Below, one piece after another: positions 11,168 to 17,889 of a DNA stretch of 64,000 bases. Each line of letters opens with the position of its first letter. The stretch's first letter is position 1. The translations under genes were made by a program, and so were the position numbers. Origin of the DNA: Croceimicrobium hydrocarbonivorans (lineage in GTDB: Bacteria > Bacteroidota > Bacteroidia > Flavobacteriales > Schleiferiaceae); NCBI RefSeq assembly GCF_014524565.1, contig NZ_CP060139.1, positions 1,061,501 to 1,125,500 on the forward strand, given 5' to 3'. Below the pieces are notes generated by a model. That model did no database searches. It had not been told where the DNA came from and saw only the letters and a program-made list of their open reading frames with translations.

Positions 11168-11548
11168 ATGATAGCCTTAGCCCAATACGGCCTTTTAACG
11201 ATTTTAAACCTGATGCTGCTTTTCCACCTCTTGATTCTCCTTAAGGCTATACCCTATGCAAGTGTATGGGGTGGCCGCCTTAAGAATGACCAAGAGATGT
11301 ATCGCTTTGAAATTCCTTCGATTCTGATTAATGCTCTTTTCTTGGGTATAGCCCTAATCAAAGCTGAGCTCCTTGGCATTCATCTTCCGGAGCTAGCCAT
11401 GCAAATTAGCTTATGGATCATGGCTGCCTTATTCGCCTTCAACACCTTTGGGAATTTGATGTCTAAAAACCGTTTGGAAAAAATGATTTTCAGTCCCCTC
11501 ACCATTCTACTCTGCGCCTTCTCATTGATTCTGGCTTTCGCTAGCTAG
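11168..11548 (+). CDS. Small hypothetical membrane protein
   Basis: 126 residues from ATG 11168, chosen because an upstream in-frame ATG (11111) would overlap the previous gene by over 50 bases. Four hydrophobic segments are visible (about 6-28, 50-68, 75-95 and 105-125), so it is an inner-membrane protein. Sequence traits (short loops, no charged residues inside helices) are unremarkable. No family is assigned with confidence. It is likely co-transcribed with the preceding barrel gene. Confidence 0.7.
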   Translation: MIALAQYGLLTILNLMLLFHLLILLKAIPYASVWGGRLKNDQEMYRFEIPSILINALFLGIALIKAELLGIHLPELAMQISLWIMAALFAFNTFGNLMSKNRLEKMIFSPLTILLCAFSLILAFAS

Positions 11549-11614
11549 GCTTGATTCTCTAACCACCCAAAACAGGGCATAAATTTTATCTTGCAGCAAT
11601 TATAATCTGCAATC

Positions 11615-12583
11615 TTGAAAAAGACACTTCCAGTACTCATATTTCTCATATCGTTACTAAGTATACAATTAAGTGGCCAACGACATGCAGATCCCTGGGA
11701 GGTCTATCGTGGTAAATACTGCTACTCCATTTCGCCTGCTGAATATATTGGAGATACCGTTAAAATATGGGCGGAAGGAGGCACCTACTCTGGCTTTTGC
11801 AATGGCAAATCTGAAAAGTTCGCATGGGCTTCAGACTCATTAAAAAAGCTCTGTGATTGTAATTACCGACCAAAAGAGGGTGAACTGGGTATAATCCGTT
11901 TCGCTTCTCCAGATTCTGAGGATCGAATTGGAATTGAAAACATCCTCTACCTCGCTGAATTTAACGGACATTTAGTTACAATTGGCTGTGGATCCATCAT
12001 CGAAAAAGATAGCCTGAGCATAAGTGAACAGGATCGAAAGCTACAGCGACGTGATTCCGTGGAAAATGCAATTTATGCGAAAGGATGTGCTTTTAAAACG
12101 GCCTATTTCCAAGGCAGTCCCTATGCCGCAGGCACCTTCCCCATAGACAGGAAAGCAGAAAACCTTTGCTGCGAACTCCAGGCAAAAGATGTAGATACCT
12201 TATTACTTTTGAAAGCATTTTACGATAATCATGGTTTAGGCGAATCGAATTATGAAGCGGTGATTTGGACTGAAAATGGTCGCAGTTATTACCGAATATT
12301 TCAAAACATCAACAATCGCCTAATCCAATCAGCTAATCTAGACATCGACTTTAGGAAAGCAATTGATTTCTTTACCCAGCATCAGTCAAGCATATTAAAC
12401 AGCGAACCCCAAAGCTTGGAAGCTTGGAGCCACCCTTTTACCTATCTCATACAGTTTAAAATAGGTAATAAGTTTTATCAAGAAAGCATAGCAGAATACA
12501 GCTTGGTTGGTAACCCAGAACACCCAAAAACCACTTGGATCAACCTAATCATGAGTCCTATTAAAGCTCATATCAAATCATGA
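11615..12583 (+). CDS. Hypothetical secreted protein, TTG start
   Basis: 322 residues starting at TTG 11615. No ATG is available before the signal peptide (TLPVLIFLISLLSIQLSGQ, cleavage near residue 22). The mature protein has several cysteines (KYCYS, GFCNGK, LCDCNY, IGCGS, GCAFK, LCCEL) that could form disulfides in the periplasm or outside the cell. No domain recognised. The stop overlaps the next ATG (ATGA), so the two are probably translated together. Confidence 0.68.
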   Translation: MKKTLPVLIFLISLLSIQLSGQRHADPWEVYRGKYCYSISPAEYIGDTVKIWAEGGTYSGFCNGKSEKFAWASDSLKKLCDCNYRPKEGELGIIRFASPDSEDRIGIENILYLAEFNGHLVTIGCGSIIEKDSLSISEQDRKLQRRDSVENAIYAKGCAFKTAYFQGSPYAAGTFPIDRKAENLCCELQAKDVDTLLLLKAFYDNHGLGESNYEAVIWTENGRSYYRIFQNINNRLIQSANLDIDFRKAIDFFTQHQSSILNSEPQSLEAWSHPFTYLIQFKIGNKFYQESIAEYSLVGNPEHPKTTWINLIMSPIKAHIKS

Positions 12584-12993
12584 ACCGCCTAGCCTTCAGC
12601 CTTTCATTTGGCTTAATTTTTATATTGGGATACATCAGCTATGTCTTAATGTCGCATGGAAACCACATGGAGGATTTGATTTCCGAAAATCATCATTTAG
12701 ATGCGGAAGAAATACGAATTCTAAGTAGCTCCCCCTCCCCTTCCGAACAATACATTTGCTATGAGTATAAGTTTAAAGATCACTTTTGGGGAAGCAGCCC
12801 AACATTCTATAGTATCATCCTGAATTCAGAAGAAGAAAAGGATCTTGAAAAAGGTCAAATTCCAATGGACTTACAGTTTATCGCATGGAATGATCAAAAT
12901 GAGGCCATTCTTAAAAGTGATGAAACCACAGAAGATGAAAGTTTTCCGTGGCCTGATAATATTAATGGGGTAGCAGTAATAATACAGAAGTAG
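12580..12993 (+). CDS. Hypothetical membrane-anchored small protein
   Basis: 137 residues with one N-terminal hydrophobic segment (about 5-23) that may be a signal anchor, followed by an acidic soluble domain. It overlaps the preceding gene by four bases (ATGA). No family recognised. Confidence 0.62.
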   Translation: MNRLAFSLSFGLIFILGYISYVLMSHGNHMEDLISENHHLDAEEIRILSSSPSPSEQYICYEYKFKDHFWGSSPTFYSIILNSEEEKDLEKGQIPMDLQFIAWNDQNEAILKSDETTEDESFPWPDNINGVAVIIQK

Positions 12994-13090
12994 TCAGCCC
13001 TTACATTCACAAATCAACGATAGCGATATTTCAGTATTTACTTCGAAGAAGAACTACCCCAAAAAAAGACCAACAAACCCTAAGACTAAA

Positions 13091-13293
13091 AATAAGGTAA
13101 AGTATTTCAATTTCTCCAGTCTTGGCCATGAAAACCTACTGGAAGCTATTTTAAGTGCTCTAGTACCGAAGGCTTGAAGGAAGTTATTGACTTGAGTCAA
13201 AGCTCAAGCTTCCCTCTTCCATTAGGGATATACACTATAAAGATCACATCTACTACTAAGGAAACCCGCTCAAGAATTTTTAGAGTAAATTAA
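13091..13293 (+). pseudogene. Decayed 3' end of a T9SS cargo gene (frameshifted sorting domain)
   Basis: One frame from 13091 reads NKVKYFNFSSLG, the usual V-x-x-F-N-x-x-G strand of a T9SS sorting domain. A second frame, open from 13132 to the TAA at 13291, reads LKEVIDLSQSSSFPLPLG, then IYTIKITSTTKETRSRIF and RVN: the classic D-L-S...L-P-x-G-x-Y-x-x-K-I end of the same domain. Neither frame has a start codon, and they differ by one frame, so the most economical reading is a broken remnant. A 15-bp hairpin follows nine bases after the stop, as expected of an original gene end. This explains most of the 356-bp gap 12994-13349. Confidence 0.6.
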
Positions 13294-13301
13294 TCAGCTC
13301 T

Positions 13302-13338
13302 ATCCTCGTCGCAATATTATATTGCGACGAGGATGTTT
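13302..13338 (+). terminator. Perfect 15-bp hairpin, probable terminator of the T9SS remnant
   Basis: ATCCTCGTCGCAATA and its exact reverse complement flank a 3-base loop (TTA), followed by GTTTTA. The T tract is weak but the stem is very stable. Its position just after the decayed T9SS gene end and just before the 13350 gene suggests a terminator kept after its gene decayed. It would also lie close to the 5' end of the 13350 transcript. Confidence 0.6.
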
Positions 13339-13349
13339 TAACAACAGAC

Positions 13350-14147
13350 ATGAAATATTTACAGGCCTTCTTCCTCACTATTCTTCTATCAACTTCTCTC
13401 TTTAGCCAATCCCTTAAAGGCTGGCAAATTGACCTACATTCTGGGATTCAAACTGGCCTTAACGTGGAAGATCACAAAAACAGTTTAGTTCAATACGACC
13501 CAAGCTTAGCCGGCTTTGAAGTAGGATACCCCAGCAATGAGTTCCCATTATTAGGTGTTTTCGCAGGCATTAGCGCTAACTACGAACTAAAGCCCTATTT
13601 AAGCCTCAGCCTAAATTTCAACCAAGTAGGACTTTCTAAGGATAAGGGAACTGCAACAATCTCCAATGGAATGGGATTAACAGTTATTGAACAATCTCTT
13701 GATTTTAAATCTCAAAGGCTAGGACTTGACCTTAAAATTGACGCCCTCTATAAAAGTCCGTATGAAGAATTAAATTTAATTTTAGGTATCAACGGAAATA
13801 TCATTTACAATCGAACGGTTAGCAAGGACATTGAGCAAGATTCCGCGAGATTCATTGTTTTAGGAAGCACCCGTACTATGCGTGAAATACGTTATATCAG
13901 TTTTAATATTGGCCTGGAATGGCGTGATTATTTTTCTGAGCACTTTGGATATTTCCTTCGCCTTAAATACATGCCAACAGTAAACACCTCAACTGCAAGC
14001 TTACTTTTCGAACATATTAATATCGATGGAAACACAGAACATCCAAGGTATGGACAAAGCATAAAACCCGGAACCGCTGGCTATCCTGCCGAATTCTTCT
14101 CTTTTGATATCTTATCCTTCAGCTTGGGCCTAAGCTACCAATGGTAA
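13350..14147 (+). CDS. Outer-membrane beta-barrel protein (PorT-like)
   Basis: 265 residues with a signal peptide (FFLTILLSTSLFSQS, cleavage near residue 20). The mature part shows alternating amphipathic strands (GVFAGISANYELKPYLSLSLNFNQVGL, YISFNIGLEWRDYFSEHFGYFLRLKY) and ends in an aromatic strand (FSLGLSYQW). This fits the PorT/OmpW-like outer-membrane barrels abundant in Bacteroidota. It stands alone, convergent with the 14288 gene. Specific role unknown. Confidence 0.78.
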   Translation: MKYLQAFFLTILLSTSLFSQSLKGWQIDLHSGIQTGLNVEDHKNSLVQYDPSLAGFEVGYPSNEFPLLGVFAGISANYELKPYLSLSLNFNQVGLSKDKGTATISNGMGLTVIEQSLDFKSQRLGLDLKIDALYKSPYEELNLILGINGNIIYNRTVSKDIEQDSARFIVLGSTRTMREIRYISFNIGLEWRDYFSEHFGYFLRLKYMPTVNTSTASLLFEHINIDGNTEHPRYGQSIKPGTAGYPAEFFSFDILSFSLGLSYQW

Positions 14148-14287
14148 TGATTTAACCATGAGAAGGATAGCATTCATCTCCCTTAGATATCCATCCTCTC
14201 TTCAAATAATCGACAGTCTAAGCGGAAGCCCATTGAAGGTACTTTTTAGACGAGATAGTTCAGCAAATAACACTTTAACTCATCAAT

Positions 14288-15118
14288 TCAACGATAACGA
14301 TATTTCACTATCATATTCAAGTGAGGCTCCTCTACCAAGCTTCCTAAACCATGGCCGCTGCCCAAGGATCGCCAGCTTTCCATTTTCGGATATTTATACC
14401 AGGTGCGCTGGTGCTCGCTACCCCGCAAATAATAGCGAATTCCGCCCATAGCCTTATACTCCGAATTCTGATGGATAAATTCCACCACCATGAAAAACGG
14501 CTCTTCAAATTTCAGCTGCCTAGCCTCCAGATTTAATTCTAAATAAGGACCGGAATAAGCGGTAATCAATATAGGTTCAATAGCCAACATTTGTCCGGGC
14601 ATTGAATCTTGCCGTGTATAGAAGGAAAGGCGTACTACATTGTCCCCATTGCGAAGCTTTATTTTCAATTGATTCAATTGCAAGGGAAATTCGGTAGATC
14701 CGGGATCTATTAAATAGGCCATCTCCATTCCACTATTCGACCAGAGATTAATATCCGCATGCCGACCTTCCCAATCTACCTCCTTTTCGGAGCGCGGCTT
14801 GACCGTTACCGCTCCCAACATTTTCTGATCGGCTTTTAAATAGATATGCTCAGGTTCATTTGGCGACCAAGGCAAAAGATAGGATTGATAACCCATACAA
14901 GAAAAGACCAAGGTATCTCCATCCTTCACCTTAAGCGAAGCTTTGCCTTTCTCATCCGAATAATGCAGTCTGGCAGAACCGCGTTTCTGCACCTTTACAT
15001 AGGGAATAAAACTGCTGTCTTGGGCATCGAAAAACTGAAAGGAACTTTGAGCTTGAATAGATTCTAATCCGATAATGGTAAAAATAAAGACGGTGCACAG
15101 AAAACCAGTTTTTCGCAT
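14288..15118 (-). CDS. Carboxypeptidase-regulatory-like domain protein, secreted
   Basis: About 276 residues from the ATG at 15118. An upstream ATG (15169) would add a polar stretch before the signal peptide (GFLCTVFIFTIIGLESIQAQ). The mature N-terminus is a CarboxypepD_reg-like beta sandwich: FIPYVKVQKRGSARLHYSDEKGKASLKVKDGDTLVFSCMGYQ. This domain often precedes TonB receptors but also stands alone in Bacteroidota envelope proteins. The C-terminal half is unrecognised and ends MIVKYRYR. It is convergent with the 13350 gene. Confidence 0.75.
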   Translation of the reverse strand: MRKTGFLCTVFIFTIIGLESIQAQSSFQFFDAQDSSFIPYVKVQKRGSARLHYSDEKGKASLKVKDGDTLVFSCMGYQSYLLPWSPNEPEHIYLKADQKMLGAVTVKPRSEKEVDWEGRHADINLWSNSGMEMAYLIDPGSTEFPLQLNQLKIKLRNGDNVVRLSFYTRQDSMPGQMLAIEPILITAYSGPYLELNLEARQLKFEEPFFMVVEFIHQNSEYKAMGGIRYYLRGSEHQRTWYKYPKMESWRSLGSGHGLGSLVEEPHLNMIVKYRYR

Positions 15119-15190
15119 AGAAATTGATTCAGACCTACTCTTAAAAAACGACAAGCTTCCACTTTTCATGCCTTCAGCATTTCCATTTCA

Positions 15191-15886
15191 TCAATTATTG
15201 CTCATAACATTAGCAAGCTCATACAAGACTAAAAACAGGCGCTGTTTTTTAGCATCCAATTCTTGAAACTCTGAATTACGAAAATCCCTTAAGCCCGGCT
15301 TGCGATCTTTTGCTTCTATTCGACCGATTTGGAATTGACCATCCTGCCAAAGAATCACTTTTTTATTCATGCTTACCGGCCACTCCTTTTTATCCTCTAT
15401 CTCTCTTACGATGAGTAAATCCAGAACGCGTCCCTGCTCATTAATCCAGGGCAAACCCGCATGAGGCTCAAAGGCCAGGTAATCTGACTTCAAAGCTGGC
15501 AGCGGCAAGCTTAGCTTTAAATAATGGTCCAGACTTTTTCCTTCGAAATAGTCATTGCGCTTTTCAGAGCTAATATAATAAACCGGACTAAAACTCAAGG
15601 GCATTTTTTTAGGACGTAATTGATTGCCATTGCTTTTTACATAGTCCTTTTTAAAGATGTCGAAATGAAAAAGATCGTTTACCGAAAGCTCCTTATTTAG
15701 CAAATCATCAGTTGAAATACCAAAATGCTTAGCAATTTCCATCAAAGTAGCAATCTTTGGCTCTGCCCTTCCTTCTTCATAAGCACCGATACTAGCCCGT
15801 TTCAAATCGAACAAATCAGCAAACTGACTCTGATTCATGTTTTTAACCGAACGTATCTTTTTAATATTCTTTCCAACGTATGACAT
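15191..15886 (-). CDS. XRE-family transcriptional regulator with degenerate S24/LexA-like C-terminus
   Basis: 231 residues. Residues about 5-62 form an XRE helix-turn-helix (GKNIKKIRSVKNMNQSQFADLF, then RASIGAYEEGRAEPK). The C-terminal half resembles the LexA/S24 fold in layout (FEPHAGLPWINEQGRVLDLLIVREI, then VILWQDGQFQIGRIE), but the position of the nucleophilic Ser in the usual G-D-S-M motif is not Ser, so self-cleavage is unlikely. It is divergent from the PspA/flotillin operon with an 81-bp gap holding back-to-back promoters, which makes it the likely regulator of that operon and of itself. Confidence 0.85.
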   Translation of the reverse strand: MSYVGKNIKKIRSVKNMNQSQFADLFDLKRASIGAYEEGRAEPKIATLMEIAKHFGISTDDLLNKELSVNDLFHFDIFKKDYVKSNGNQLRPKKMPLSFSPVYYISSEKRNDYFEGKSLDHYLKLSLPLPALKSDYLAFEPHAGLPWINEQGRVLDLLIVREIEDKKEWPVSMNKKVILWQDGQFQIGRIEAKDRKPGLRDFRNSEFQELDAKKQRLFLVLYELANVMSNN

Positions 15887-15890
15887 ATCC

Positions 15891-15921
15891 CAAAAATATT
15901 TTTGCTAATTCTTTTGGCAAA
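15891..15921 (-). promoter_or_regulatory. Promoter of the XRE gene, predicted leaderless transcript
   Basis: On the minus strand TTTG (15921-15918), a 19-bp spacer and TATTTTTG (15898-15891) match the Bacteroidota primary promoter exactly. The -7 box ends only four bases before the ATG (15886), so transcription would start at or next to the start codon. It overlaps the plus-strand promoter head to head. Confidence 0.65.
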
Positions 15922-15933
15922 ACTAAAAATATT
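15895..15933. promoter_or_regulatory. Inverted repeat, candidate operator for the XRE regulator
   Basis: AATATTTTT (15895-15903) and AAAAATATT (15925-15933) are exact inverted 9-mers enclosing both -33 boxes and covering the -7 box of the XRE promoter. A dimeric XRE protein bound here would block both promoters. Inferred from position and symmetry only. Confidence 0.45.
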
Positions 15934-15943
15934 AGTAGCTTAG
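15913..15943 (+). promoter_or_regulatory. Promoter of the PspA/flotillin operon
   Basis: TTTG (15913-15916), a 19-bp spacer and TAGCTTAG (15936-15943; one mismatch to TAnnTTTG) lie 24 bases upstream of the first ATG (15968). The -33 box abuts that of the opposite promoter around TTTTGGCAAAA. Confidence 0.6.
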
Positions 15944-15967
15944 CAGTGTAAAACTAAAAATAATAAC

Positions 15968-16081
15968 ATGAAAAGTGTGCTCTTCCTTTGGAAACGCCTT
16001 TTTGCCCCGGAGAAAAAACCTAATTTGGTACCTATCTACGCTAAGCAAGAATCGCAAAAAATCAAATTTCTGAAACCATGA
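15968..16081 (+). CDS. 37-residue microprotein leading the PspA/flotillin operon
   Basis: ATG 15968 to TGA 16081 encodes MKSVLFLWKRLFAPEKKPNL plus 17 more residues ending KIKFLKP. It is hydrophobic/amphipathic at the N-terminus and strongly basic overall (about ten Lys/Arg), which suggests association with the inner face of the membrane. Its stop overlaps the ATG of the next gene (ATGA), a coupling arrangement that argues for real translation. It is the first frame after the predicted promoter. It could also be only a leader frame that couples translation. No family recognised. Confidence 0.55.
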   Translation: MKSVLFLWKRLFAPEKKPNLVPIYAKQESQKIKFLKP

Positions 16082-16473
16082 CCCATCACTTTGATCGAGT
16101 AAAAAACTACCTCATTGATCTGGACTACAACATTACTTACGAGAACGCCGAGGAGGAGGTTTTCGTAGTGGAATATCCAGATGCTGGAATATACAACCTG
16201 GTGATTGCTGTCGCCGACCCGATTCTCATCATGGAACAATTCCTTTTCGAATTGAAAGAGGGCAAACCGGAAGTCTTTCGCAAGCTTTTGGAAAAGAACC
16301 GCGACATCGTTCACGGTGCTTTCGCCCTCGATGAGACGGGGACTAGAGTGGTGTTTAGGGACACCTTACAATTGGAAAACATTGACCTGAACGAGATCGA
16401 GGGCTCGGTAAACTCCCTAGAACTGCTCCTCAGTGAGTATTCTGATGAATTAATTGAATTTTCTAAAAACTAA
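16078..16473 (+). CDS. YbjN/DUF2170 (YjfI)-like protein
   Basis: 131 residues, cytoplasmic, acidic. The sequence pattern (VFVVEYPDAGIYNLVIAVADP, HGAFALDETGTRVVFRDTLQ, LNEIEGSVNSLELLLSEY) fits the small type-III-chaperone-like fold of the YbjN and DUF2170 families. In Escherichia coli a DUF2170 gene (yjfI) immediately precedes a pspA paralogue (yjfJ). Here the next gene, three bases downstream, is also pspA-like, so the pairing is conserved. Its likely role is as a partner or chaperone for PspA or for membrane components, which is inferred. Confidence 0.72.
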   Translation: MTHHFDRVKNYLIDLDYNITYENAEEEVFVVEYPDAGIYNLVIAVADPILIMEQFLFELKEGKPEVFRKLLEKNRDIVHGAFALDETGTRVVFRDTLQLENIDLNEIEGSVNSLELLLSEYSDELIEFSKN

Positions 16474-16476
16474 GAC

Positions 16477-17220
16477 ATGAGTATTTTCAAACGACTTTTC
16501 AGCATCGGTAAAGCAGAAGCTAATTCGGCCCTCGACAAATTAGAGGACCCCATTAAAATGACCGAACAAGGGATTCGCGATCTTAAAGTAGATCTCGATA
16601 AAGCCCTGCAATCTTTAGCCGAAATTAAGGCTCTTAGCATTCGTGCCCGCAACGACTCTAATACCTATCAGGCCAAAGCCAAAGACTACGAAAACAAAGC
16701 CATCGCCCTTTTACGCAAGGTTGAAAACGGTGAAATGGAAAGCAGCGAAGCCGACCGTTTAGCCGGTGAAGCCCTGAACAAGAAAAAGGAGAACGAAGCC
16801 TTGATGAATCAAGCGAAAGCTGACAAGGAAAAGTTCGATGGAAACATTGACTCCATGGACAGCAAGATCAAACGTCTTCGCCAGCAAATCAGTCAGTATG
16901 AAAACGAACTCAAAACCCTGAAAGCGCGGGTGAAAGTAAGTTCTGCTACTAAGAATATCAATAAGCAAATGGCTCAAATCGATTCTTCGAGCACCGTAAG
17001 CTTGCTAGAACGCATGAAAGACAAAGTAGCTGAAGAAGAAGCCCTGGCCGAAAGCTATGGCGACATTGCCAACGAAAGTCGCAGCCTCGACGAAGAGATC
17101 GATCGCGCCTTGGAAGACAGTGGCTCTGCCAGTGAAGATTTAGCTGCTTTAAAAGCAAAAATGGGTCTTAATAAAGACGCAAATCCAGAAGGCGAAGGCG
17201 AAGCCAAAGACCCGCAATAA
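16477..17220 (+). CDS. pspA: PspA/IM30-family membrane-maintenance protein
   Basis: 247 residues, almost entirely helical coiled coil. The start MSIFKRLFSIGKAEANSALDKLEDP matches the amphipathic helix 0/1 region of PspA/IM30 proteins (usually M-x-I-F-x-R, then an E-D-P motif). Long heptad stretches follow (residues about 30-190), then an acidic tail. Family members polymerise into ESCRT-III-like rods on damaged inner membranes and keep them sealed. Here it sits in an operon with flotillin, an NfeD/YqiJ-like protein and an AAA ATPase rather than with PspBC/PspF, so control is probably by the XRE protein and not by PspF. Confidence 0.92.
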   Translation: MSIFKRLFSIGKAEANSALDKLEDPIKMTEQGIRDLKVDLDKALQSLAEIKALSIRARNDSNTYQAKAKDYENKAIALLRKVENGEMESSEADRLAGEALNKKKENEALMNQAKADKEKFDGNIDSMDSKIKRLRQQISQYENELKTLKARVKVSSATKNINKQMAQIDSSSTVSLLERMKDKVAEEEALAESYGDIANESRSLDEEIDRALEDSGSASEDLAALKAKMGLNKDANPEGEGEAKDPQ

Positions 17221-17229
17221 AATTAAACC

Positions 17230-17877
17230 ATGACCGACTTCCTCAACCAAATATTTAATGGAGCCAATGCCATCCCCACGGCATTGCTCCTCTTCGTGAT
17301 CCTCTATTGGATTATCGTAATCCTGGGCTTTATCGGCACCGACTTTCTGGATATAGATCTGGATATCGATGTCGATGGTGAAGCCGAACTGGATGTAGAT
17401 GGCGAAGGAATGGAAGTCTCATGGATTAACAATGTTCTCCAGTTCTTCAACCTGGGTAAAATCCCACTGATGATCTGGCTAACCTTCGTAGCCCTACCCT
17501 TATGGTTTATTGCTGTGAACCTCAATCATTTCTTGGGCTTCGAAGGTTTTTTAAGCGGCATATTGATCTTCCTGCCCTCCGCTTTCGTGAGCCTGTTCTT
17601 CGCCAAATTCGCCACCTGGCCTTTCGTGAAGATGTTTGAAAAGCTTGACGCAGATTCAAAGCCCAAAGAAATTGAAGGCAAAACCGGAACTGTAACCAGC
17701 TCTGCCAGCGCTAGCAGCAAAGGCATGGCCGAAATAAATTACGACGGCACTTTCCTGCGCTTAATGATCCGCTGCCACGAAGGTCAAAATGTAAAAAAAG
17801 GCGATAAAGTCCTCTTTATCCGCAAACTAGACGAACGTGGAGTTTATCTAGTAGAACCCTATTCTTCAATCGATTAA
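17230..17877 (+). CDS. YqiJ/NfeD-like OB-fold membrane protein, flotillin partner
   Basis: 215 residues. Membrane segments lie at about 17-37, 77-98 and 105-127. An acidic, repetitive loop (DIDLDIDVDGEAELDVDGEG, residues about 40-60) follows the first segment. The C-terminus (IEGKTGTVTSSASAS to DKVLFIRKLDERGVYLVEPY) is the small OB fold of the NfeD/YqiJ type. Such genes almost always sit directly before a flotillin, as here (12-base gap), and form a membrane complex with it. The Asp-rich loop may bind cations. Confidence 0.85.
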   Translation: MTDFLNQIFNGANAIPTALLLFVILYWIIVILGFIGTDFLDIDLDIDVDGEAELDVDGEGMEVSWINNVLQFFNLGKIPLMIWLTFVALPLWFIAVNLNHFLGFEGFLSGILIFLPSAFVSLFFAKFATWPFVKMFEKLDADSKPKEIEGKTGTVTSSASASSKGMAEINYDGTFLRLMIRCHEGQNVKKGDKVLFIRKLDERGVYLVEPYSSID

Positions 17878-17889
17878 TCAACAAACTCT

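Noticed and set aside
14158-14451. Plus-strand open frame of 97 codons overlapping the end of the 14288 gene
   Set aside because: It is antisense to the well-supported CarboxypepD-reg gene over half its length, lacks a domain, and shows no promoter.
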